Origin: an uncultured Eubacterium sp.
Lineage (GTDB): Bacteria > Bacillota > Clostridia > Lachnospirales > Lachnospiraceae
Direction: 5' to 3'
DNA: 8,735 bases
Assembly: GCA_905236225.1 (NCBI GenBank)
Contig: CAJOPM010000196.1
Coordinates: forward strand, 1-8,735
Both the position numbers and the translations under genes were made by a program. Under the pieces are notes generated by a model that saw nothing but the letters and a program-made list of their open reading frames with translations, did not search any database and had not been told where the DNA came from. Of this stretch, positions 1 through 4,754 are shown piece after piece; position 1 is the stretch's first letter, and every line of letters begins with the position of its first letter.

Positions 1-52
1 CGCGGGATTTGCGTCAGCTTTAGCTGACATATTTCATATGCAAATCCCTGCG
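1..52. repeat. Nested inverted repeat (hairpin or cruciform)
   Basis: An outer stem pairs bases 1-12 with 40-52, interrupted only by a bulged T at 49. Inside it, GTCAGCT at 13-19 and AGCTGAC at 22-28 form a second perfect 7-bp stem with a TT loop. There is no T-tract on either side, so this is not a textbook intrinsic terminator. It lies just beyond the palindromic repeat at the 3' end of the minus-strand operon and could act as a transcription or RNA-stability barrier, or be part of a larger composite repeat cut by the window edge. The pairing is seen directly; the role is inference. Confidence 0.6.
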
Positions 53-61
53 CATCCTCGC

Positions 62-163
62 GGAGCGTATATCTCAGACGGAGATTGCCCCCCGCCTGAG
101 ACAAGTTTCTCTTCTCCGCCTACGCTTTGCTTAGAGGCGGGGGTCATCTCGTCTGAGATATAC
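62..163 (-). repeat. MITE-like palindromic repeat, left copy
   Basis: Bases 67-85 (GTATATCTCAGACGGAGAT) and 146-163 are terminal inverted repeats differing by one inserted base. Inside them CCCCCGCCT (89-97) can pair with AGGCGGGGG (135-143), and CCGCCT (116-121) is an alternative partner for the same right arm, so two folds compete. The reverse complement of this block recurs at 8633-8735 with about five substitutions and one indel over 103 bases; the similarity also includes GGAGC at 62-66. It has no coding capacity of its own and resembles a non-autonomous, MITE-like or REP-like element. The minus-strand 201-residue gene reads into it and ends there. The family is not recognised, and no clear target-site duplication is visible. 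Confidence 0.8.
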
Positions 164-736
164 CGGATAATATGTTATGTCCCCTGTTGCGTTGCCAAAG
201 TCTGTTATGTGCTTTATAGTGTCGCTTCTCCAATATAAAAATTGTTCGTTATCTGATAAAGGGGCAGATGGAACTATTATTTTCTCGCCTTCTTTTAGAT
301 AATATTCTTTATATATATTGTTGTCTTTATCCCTAAAAACTATGTGGTAATAGCTTTTAGGGATGATTTGTTCCATAAGACAGGTGGTTTGATATTCTAT
401 AGAAGAGGGGGTGCCATTAGGTGTTTTAAAACTTTGTTTTACACTTACGCTAAGCAGTCCTTTCTTATAATCAGCAGCAGCAATATCTATATCTATAGAC
501 GAATCATCATCAATCTGTAATAGTAATTGTTTAATAAATTCATCTATAAATTGCTCGTTACTGTTTATAACATGGCTGTTTTGTTCCATAGCGTTTTTTA
601 CGGCAGACTCTACGGCACATTCAAGAGCCGTAAATTCTTCTTTAGCTCTCATTTTTTTGGAAACTACAGTCAGCACAGATAATAGAGCAAGTATTCCTAT
701 TATTGTCATTAAGCAACCCAGTAGTATTGATTTCAT
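131..736 (-). CDS. Membrane-anchored exported protein with InlB B-repeat-like C-terminus (pilus-operon component)
   Basis: This 201-residue protein is the last gene of the operon, 15 bases after the preceding stop, with an AGAGG ribosome site 5 bases before ATG. Residues 3-25 are a single hydrophobic segment next to a basic stretch (KKMRAK), so the rest is probably exported while anchored. Residues 33-125 are an acidic region of mixed helix and strand, comparable in layout to Firmicutes Tad-locus minor pilins. Residues 129-193 follow the Listeria-Bacteroides (InlB B-repeat) pattern: a FRD.D strand, then G-x-x-x-x-x-P..P, then F-x-x-W, ending T-x-x-x-x-Y-x-x-Y. The last ten residues (VYLRRDDPRL) and the stop are encoded by the palindromic repeat, whose edge at 163 falls exactly on a codon boundary, so the native C-terminus may have been replaced or extended. 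The gene is certain; the pseudopilin role is inferred from context. Confidence 0.75.
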   Translation of the reverse strand: MKSILLGCLMTIIGILALLSVLTVVSKKMRAKEEFTALECAVESAVKNAMEQNSHVINSNEQFIDEFIKQLLLQIDDDSSIDIDIAAADYKKGLLSVSVKQSFKTPNGTPSSIEYQTTCLMEQIIPKSYYHIVFRDKDNNIYKEYYLKEGEKIIVPSAPLSDNEQFLYWRSDTIKHITDFGNATGDITYYPVYLRRDDPRL

Positions 737-751
737 TTTTACCTCTTTTCG

Positions 752-1246
752 TTAATGGCATACAGCGACTATGAATGATTTTCTGGTTACAGTGCTGCCG
801 CCGGAGCGTACTTTGATTCTGTAGGTGCCACACTTTTTTATAGTAAAAGTCTTAGATTTAACATCTATAACTGCGCTGCCAATGTTTGTGGCATCTTGTG
901 ATGTGGCATATTCTTTGATTGAACAAAGAACAACGTTTAAGTTATTAGAGCCTTCTTTTGATGAAAATACATCATCCCATTTGTAACCAATACCTGCCTT
1001 AATGGAAGTTTTCATAGTAATAATCGGATAAGATGGGGGCTTTGCGCTACAATACATACTATCGGCATAGCCGCACGAAGGTCGCATATAACCGTCGAGG
1101 TGCAGAGTATTGGCAAGTTTATTTCCAAAGGCTGAATAATTGTTTGAAAAACCTATGACCTTGGAAGAAAATATCACGGCTAAAACCCCACCGCAGCAAA
1201 TAAAGACTATAATAAGGCCGGTATATTGTTTTAATAATTCTTTCAA
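752..1246 (-). CDS. Cysteine-rich membrane-anchored exported protein (pseudopilin-like)
   Basis: This protein has 164 residues and starts at TTG, supported by GGAGG (1252-1256) 5 bases upstream that overlaps the stop of the preceding gene; no ATG or GTG fits as well. The N-terminus MKELLKQYTG followed by hydrophobic residues 11-31 matches the pattern of three other small proteins in this operon. After the membrane segment come about 130 probably extracellular residues with five cysteines (58, 66, 108, 139, 163), which could form disulfides. The end (about 121-163) alternates hydrophobic and polar residues around KKCGTYRIKVRSGG, like the closing strands of an Ig-like beta sandwich. I recognise no named family. 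The most likely role is a minor pilin or surface-exposed tip subunit of the Tad-like machine; a simple anchored surface protein is possible. No signal-peptidase site is obvious. Confidence 0.7.
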   Translation of the reverse strand: MKELLKQYTGLIIVFICCGGVLAVIFSSKVIGFSNNYSAFGNKLANTLHLDGYMRPSCGYADSMYCSAKPPSYPIITMKTSIKAGIGYKWDDVFSSKEGSNNLNVVLCSIKEYATSQDATNIGSAVIDVKSKTFTIKKCGTYRIKVRSGGSTVTRKSFIVAVCH

Positions 1247-1255
1247 GTATTCCTC

Positions 1256-1396
1256 CTACATAGATGAGAGCATAAATGCATTTATAAAAATCGCAAGTCT
1301 GCCGCCGAAAAATATTGCAGCGACTAAACTGCCTATAGCAAAGGCACCGCTTACTTCCATAATTAATTTTCCGTATTTTCTTATAATGTGTTCCAT
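1256..1396 (-). CDS. Small Flp-like membrane protein (46 residues)
   Basis: This short gene has a strong AAGGAGG (1404-1410) 7 bases before ATG, and its TAG stop lies within the ribosome site of the next gene. It reads MEHIIRKYGKLIMEVSG and continues through a long hydrophobic stretch (residues 11-32), GGR, and a second hydrophobic run (about 34-44). G9 followed by a Glu at position +5 (E14) fits the type IV prepilin rule (cleavage after Gly, Glu at +5), but the same residues could be an uncut N-terminal anchor. The N-terminal pattern M-x-x-I-I-R-K-Y-G recurs in three neighbours. It is probably a small pilin or pseudopilin subunit. Support comes from the ribosome site, exact packing in the operon and composition; the function is inferred. 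Confidence 0.75.
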   Translation of the reverse strand: MEHIIRKYGKLIMEVSGAFAIGSLVAAIFFGGRLAIFINAFMLSSM

Positions 1397-1415
1397 TATG
1401 TATCCTCCTTAATAT

Positions 1416-1523
1416 TTACATTTGACTAAGTGTATCTAGTAATAGCAGCATGCAGGCAATTATTCCCGTGGCAAATGCTGTAATAATTAAAGATGTTGCA
1501 TATTCTTCTATAATATTTTTCAT
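1416..1523 (-). CDS. Very small Flp pilin-like protein (35 residues)
   Basis: ATG at 1523 lies 3 bases after the TAA of the upstream gene. GAGG, 6 bases before ATG, runs up to that TAA, so translation is probably coupled. The product starts MKNIIEEYATSLIITAFATG and ends LLLLDTLSQM. It is a charged seven-residue head with a Glu-Glu-Tyr motif followed by one membrane helix (about 9-30). This resembles the core of Flp/TadE-type pilins, in which Glu-Tyr precedes a hydrophobic helix that ends in a short polar tail. It lacks the usual leader and a Gly before the putative cleavage point, so it may act unprocessed. At this length most gene callers would miss it. Coding status is supported by its position, ribosome site and tight spacing; the pilin role is inferred. 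Confidence 0.72.
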   Translation of the reverse strand: MKNIIEEYATSLIITAFATGIIACMLLLLDTLSQM

Positions 1524-1526
1524 AAA

Positions 1527-1865
1527 TTACCTCGCATATGCTCTGGCATAGTGTTTTTGATTAGTTATATTTAATATTTTTATGGTGTAATCGTATCCGG
1601 TTATAACCTCTGCAAGGTCAATAAATCCGTCACAATCTGAATCAATAGTGTTGACTTCCATTGTATAACCCTGCTTTTTAGCATTTGTTTTGCAGGCATC
1701 TATCACAGAGTCGGAAAAATTGTACTGTTCTATCAATGCGACCGCATCGCAGGTATATTGTTCAGCTGCGGTTGCATTTACAGACACGCTGATAATAGCG
1801 CTAAGAGTAAATGAGAACAGCAGCATAAGAGTGATAATCAAAAAACTCTTAGGTATAATTTCCAT
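1527..1865 (-). CDS. Secreted TadE/DUF4320-like small protein with an EF-hand-type loop
   Basis: This protein has 112 residues, with AAGGAGG (1873-1879) 7 bases before ATG. Residues 1-34 form a signal-like segment: a lysine at 6, hydrophobic residues 8-29, then NATAAEQY, which could be cut near Ala31-Ala34 or stay as an anchor. The mature part is about 80 residues. Residues 75-86 (DSDCDGFIDLAE) match the EF-hand calcium-loop pattern D-x-D-x-D-G-x-I-D-x-x-E at every ligand position. The C-terminus (YDYTIKILNITNQ...YARAYAR) resembles the final strands of TadE-like or DUF4320-type proteins encoded in Firmicutes Tad loci. It lies directly after the platform gene, as TadE-type minor pilins often do. 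Calcium binding is a prediction from one loop; paired EF hands or a dockerin duplicate are absent. Confidence 0.68.
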   Translation of the reverse strand: MEIIPKSFLIITLMLLFSFTLSAIISVSVNATAAEQYTCDAVALIEQYNFSDSVIDACKTNAKKQGYTMEVNTIDSDCDGFIDLAEVITGYDYTIKILNITNQKHYARAYAR

Positions 1866-1877
1866 TAAGAAACCTCC

Positions 1878-3257
1878 TTATATTTTGGTTGTTGCTAAGA
1901 ACAAAAGAAGAAACATCATAAGATCAGGTATTAGTTTTACACCCGCAGAAATTTGTGGCGCTAAAAATAGCGCGTAAAGCCCGGCCAGACGATCGTCTGC
2001 TCTTAGCCTTAGAGCTTTATCATTTACAATATTGTTTTGATGTAGAAGCTTTTTGATTTGTTCTTGCGCATTTGAACCGCTGCCGGACGATATCGATGAA
2101 AGCATCTTCATAGAAGAGTGAACATGAGGAAGATCAAATTCACTTAAGAAGTTAAGATATGGCTTTTTAGATGTTGGGTCATCCTTTAGTTCAAAAATCA
2201 TTTGCTCAAGGGGCTCTAAAAGCACTAAAGGAGCAGATGAAGCCGATTGCATAATAGCATCTTGTACTGTTGTATTTTGCATAATCAAAGACATCTCTAT
2301 CAGCCATGAGCAGTATGAGATATCAAGCTCTTTTACCAAGCGTTTGTATTTAGAACGATACATAATCGGCGGACGTAATAAAATAATAGCCATTACAAAT
2401 ACACCGCTTATAATAAATGCAGACTTTAAGAAAATGATGCCGCAAATAAGTAAAGAAAGAAAGACAACCATATATTTGGAAGATTTTTTAATTATTTTCT
2501 TATAAGAATATTCTTTAACATAATCAAGACACTTTTTGCCTTCTGACTGTAGATTGTCATCTTCTGATATAGGGTTTGAAGATAATTTCTTAAGCATAAA
2601 CAGGCAGCATAAGATATTTATTACAAACATGGCAATGCCGCTTATTTGATATATTATTGTAGATTCTATACCAAGTTTGTTTGGAATCATTTTTTCCACA
2701 AAAAGACAAATTAGCATAGATACCAGAATCGATAGAATAATACTTCTTTGTTTTTGCAGCTTTTCTTTTTCTGACTGGCTGATGCGCTCTATCCATAGGG
2801 ATCTTTGCTCAAGAAGCAGGTCAATATAATCTGTGTAATTTCCGCCTATTTCTTCGGCCTTTGCCAAAAAATCATGCATAAGGCTAAGCTTTCTGCAAAA
2901 GTATTTGTCTTCAATGATGCGAAGTCCGCAGCGAATAATATCTTCTTGATTTCCATACATAATTTCTTCTGAGGCTTTATCTATCGTATTTTTCATATCG
3001 CCGGGTTTAAAAATCTCAGAAGTTTCCTTTAAAGATAAAAGCACTTTACCGGTTGATTGGAATGAGTAAAGCATCTGTTCCATATATTGCACTACATCAA
3101 AAAATATTTTTTTGTTCTTTTGCATTTTATAGCTGTAACGCATGAATATGGGGATGCTCAAAAGTGCAGAAACCAAAACGATAATAAAGCTTATGGTATT
3201 TAGCTTGAAAAGGTAAGAAAAAATAACAATGCAAACTATAAACAAAACGTTAATCAA
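1878..3257 (-). CDS. Two-domain TadB/TadC-like (T2SSF family) inner-membrane platform protein
   Basis: This is the membrane platform with which the motor ATPase is expected to work in a Tad-type pilus system. The TTG start at 3257 is chosen because GGAGG (3266-3270) lies 8 bases upstream and the TTG overlaps the ATPase stop as TTGA, the usual coupling geometry; a GTG at 3266 sits inside the ribosome site. This gives 459 residues. Hydrophobic segments lie near 2-17, 22-39, 172-188, 202-221, 262-277, 280-294 and 424-456. Between them are two soluble helical regions (about 52-165 and 310-405), each reminiscent of a T2SSF domain (FDVVQYMEQMLYSF near 53; SYCSWLIEMSLIM near 314). The order membrane pair, F domain, membrane pair, repeated, looks like TadB and TadC joined into one chain. 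GspF/PilC proteins also have two F domains but fewer membrane segments. The family call is good; the fusion reading is inference. Confidence 0.82.
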   Translation of the reverse strand: MINVLFIVCIVIFSYLFKLNTISFIIVLVSALLSIPIFMRYSYKMQKNKKIFFDVVQYMEQMLYSFQSTGKVLLSLKETSEIFKPGDMKNTIDKASEEIMYGNQEDIIRCGLRIIEDKYFCRKLSLMHDFLAKAEEIGGNYTDYIDLLLEQRSLWIERISQSEKEKLQKQRSIILSILVSMLICLFVEKMIPNKLGIESTIIYQISGIAMFVINILCCLFMLKKLSSNPISEDDNLQSEGKKCLDYVKEYSYKKIIKKSSKYMVVFLSLLICGIIFLKSAFIISGVFVMAIILLRPPIMYRSKYKRLVKELDISYCSWLIEMSLIMQNTTVQDAIMQSASSAPLVLLEPLEQMIFELKDDPTSKKPYLNFLSEFDLPHVHSSMKMLSSISSGSGSNAQEQIKKLLHQNNIVNDKALRLRADDRLAGLYALFLAPQISAGVKLIPDLMMFLLLFLATTKI

Positions 3258-4333
3258 AAAGCGCACCTCCTTATAGAAGGCTTGCTGCTGCCATAGACAA
3301 AAGGATCATTGATACCACATCTTGAGAAACGCTGCATAATAGATGGCGGTATAGTATATTTGCCAAGCATTTTACCGTCTGTAAGAACCATATCACAATT
3401 GTTACCATGCTCGCTTGAAAAAAAACCGACTTGATCTATAAGTCTATACATTTGGCCACTTTCGTTTGTTTTAATGCTTACCAGTATTCCTACGTCTACA
3501 AAATCATATATATTACTTAAAAAACGGTTCTCAAGCATAGAGTCATCAACCATATTGAGCATACGTTGCGGGATTTTGCTAACGTCCTCGGCATGCAATG
3601 TGGTCATGCCGTTAACGCCTGTTGAAAAGCCCTGTATCAGATATTTAACTTCCACACCTCTTGTTTCAGCAACCATAATCCATTTGGGATTTTGCTTAAG
3701 TGCAGCGACAATAGCATCAGCATAGTCAAAATCATCTCGGATTTTCCATTCTAAGGCATCAGACATCGGTTTAAGCTCTTTGTATCGCCACTCTTGAACA
3801 TCTTCTATGGTTATTACGCGCTCCTCATCAGGGATATAATTTGCAAGAAATTTGCAGGCTTCTGTCTTACCGGCTCTAGGCTGCCCGGCTATTACTATAT
3901 TCATATGGGCTTTAATACAATTTTTAAGAAGATTAAGGCACTTAGCCGACATATAATCACTCTTAAGCGCATAGTTTTCAGTTATCCTTGCAAAGGGAGG
4001 TGTTTTTCTGATGCATATACTCATACCTGATGTGGATATTGATTCGTGCATTATGGATATTCTAAGCTGACGTGTCTCGCCCTCAAGAGAGGGGTATTTT
4101 TGGTTGAACTGTTTCCCTGTAGCATTTGATATTCTTTGGGCAAACTGTTTTGCAAAAAGTTCGGTGATATCATGCATACCGGATGGGATTTTTTTGCGCT
4201 TGTTTTCGATGTCGGTAAGCCATAAATCGCGACCGTTGTAATCTATATCCGTAATGCGTTCGTTAAGGATGTGAGGCAGCAGCGGTCCAAACATTTCTGG
4301 GGTGATTTCGAATAATTCTCTCGTAGTAATCAC
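3254..4333 (-). CDS. TadA/CpaF-type secretion ATPase (VirB11/GspE family)
   Basis: This is the cytoplasmic hexameric motor that hydrolyses ATP to drive pilin insertion or extrusion through the platform protein encoded next. As read from GTG it has 359 residues: an N-terminal domain (1-125), then the RecA-like core. Visible motifs are Walker A GQPRAGKT (150-157), the Asp box RVITIEDV (172-179), a Walker B/GEvRG equivalent KWIMVAETRG (217-226) with Glu223 intact, and the His box TGVNGMTTLHAE (238-249). All catalytic features are present, so it should be active. It is shorter than typical CpaF (about 400-450 residues) and lacks the long N-terminal extension. The start is uncertain: the GTG shares its first G with the GGAGG ribosome site (4333-4337), while codon 4, an ACG, sits at the ideal 8-base spacing. 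The gene begins 6 bases after the upstream stop and overlaps the next gene by 4 bases. Confidence 0.93.
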   Translation of the reverse strand: MITTRELFEITPEMFGPLLPHILNERITDIDYNGRDLWLTDIENKRKKIPSGMHDITELFAKQFAQRISNATGKQFNQKYPSLEGETRQLRISIMHESISTSGMSICIRKTPPFARITENYALKSDYMSAKCLNLLKNCIKAHMNIVIAGQPRAGKTEACKFLANYIPDEERVITIEDVQEWRYKELKPMSDALEWKIRDDFDYADAIVAALKQNPKWIMVAETRGVEVKYLIQGFSTGVNGMTTLHAEDVSKIPQRMLNMVDDSMLENRFLSNIYDFVDVGILVSIKTNESGQMYRLIDQVGFFSSEHGNNCDMVLTDGKMLGKYTIPPSIMQRFSRCGINDPFVYGSSKPSIRRCAF

Positions 4334-4339
4334 CTCCGG

Positions 4340-4504
4340 TTAGCCGGAAACAATGCCGCTCTTATCATACATACTGTTGATAATTGTCTCAAAAGCTGAT
4401 GTGACAGCATCCTGGATGGCATCTGATTGTATCAAAGCTAAAATAAATACTATAGCTGCAGTAGCAATAATTACGGGGCCCCATTCTTTTAAAATTTCTA
4501 GCAT
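4340..4504 (-). CDS. First operon gene: 54-residue membrane peptide, candidate major pilin
   Basis: ATG at 4504 is preceded by AAGGAG with an 8-base spacer; a longer in-frame reading from TTG at 4639 has no ribosome site and starts upstream of the likely transcription start. The protein starts MLEILKEWGPVIIATAAIVF, with one membrane helix at about 10-26. It then continues as an amphipathic, mostly helical tail (SDAIQDAVTSAFETIINSMYDKSG) to residue 54. A short charged head, aromatic residue, membrane helix and helical tail are the general design of Flp-type pilins, and its first position with a strong ribosome site suggests high expression. It shares the N-terminal pattern with the 35-, 46- and 164-residue proteins. 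It shows no Gly before a Glu(+5), so classical prepilin processing is not evident. It could instead be a small membrane accessory of the motor. Confidence 0.72.
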   Translation of the reverse strand: MLEILKEWGPVIIATAAIVFILALIQSDAIQDAVTSAFETIINSMYDKSGIVSG

Positions 4505-4607
4505 AATAAAAACTCCTTCCTGAATCGGCCGAAGAATAAAAAAGTGAGTATAAATTGAAGTTATGCCGCGATGTGCGACAAGAATAAGAATTAATAAGAT
4601 GGAAAAT

Positions 4608-4636
4608 ATGATAAATGTTTTTTTCTCATTTGTAAA
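4608..4636 (-). promoter_or_regulatory. Sigma-A-type promoter of the minus-strand pilus operon
   Basis: On the minus strand, TTTACA (4636-4631) and TATCAT (4613-4608) are separated by exactly 17 bases, each hexamer one mismatch from consensus. Transcription would start near 4600, leaving a leader of about 95 bases before the 54-residue gene. The leader contains the 8-base palindrome TCGGCCGA (4524-4531) just upstream of the ribosome site. No other promoter is evident inside the tightly packed operon, so all eight genes are probably co-transcribed from here. Confidence 0.6.
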
Positions 4637-4686
4637 CAAAAAAATAAAAATTTATAATTTCTTAATAAAAGTTAAGATTTAGAGAA

Positions 4687-4706
4687 TGATTATAGTGATA
4701 TAATCA
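4687..4706 (+). promoter_or_regulatory. Extended -10 promoter of the protease gene within a perfect dyad (candidate operator)
   Basis: TATAAT at 4699-4704 is preceded by TG at 4696-4697, an extended -10 element that can work without a good -35; none is seen at 16-18 bases. The start of transcription would be near 4711, giving a leader of about 44 bases. The hexamer lies inside a perfect inverted repeat, TGATTATA-GTGA-TATAATCA (4687-4706), the size and symmetry expected for a dimeric repressor site. The dyad also places TATAAT on the minus strand (4694-4689), so a second divergent start is possible. The sequence pattern is direct; operator function is inference. Confidence 0.55.
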
Positions 4707-4735
4707 TATATGTTGACATATTAATTTATAGCAAT

Positions 4736-4742
4736 AAGGAGG
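4736..4742 (+). promoter_or_regulatory. Ribosome binding site of the protease gene
   Basis: AAGGAGG matches the 16S anti-SD well, but the gap to the ATG at 4755 is 12 bases, longer than the usual 7-9. A weaker AGGGA at 4748-4752 is too close to be the main site. No in-frame alternative start lies between, so the ATG stands. Confidence 0.65.
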
Positions 4743-4754
4743 ATTATAGGGATT

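Noticed and set aside
38..238. 66-residue open frame on the plus strand across the left repeat
   Set aside because: It is the reverse reading of the palindromic repeat and the 3' end of the minus-strand gene, with no ribosome site and no protein-like pattern.
1690..1977. 95-residue plus-strand open frame opposite the TadE-like gene
   Set aside because: It is antisense to two genes with strong ribosome sites and has no ribosome site or recognisable pattern of its own.
3254..4333. Conjugation (VirB11) or competence (ComGA) ATPase
   Set aside because: The neighbouring platform and pilin-like genes and the CpaF-like Asp and His boxes fit a Tad locus; no relaxase, coupling protein or ComG pseudopilin pattern is present.
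4505..4639. N-terminal extension of the 54-residue protein to 99 residues from a TTG at 4639
   Set aside because: No ribosome site precedes the TTG and the likely transcription start (about 4600) lies downstream of it, whereas ATG at 4504 has AAGGAG at 8 bases.
4713..4718. TTGACA as the -35 of the protease promoter
   Set aside because: No -10-like hexamer lies 16-18 bases downstream; that position is the ribosome site. The extended -10 at 4696-4704 is better.
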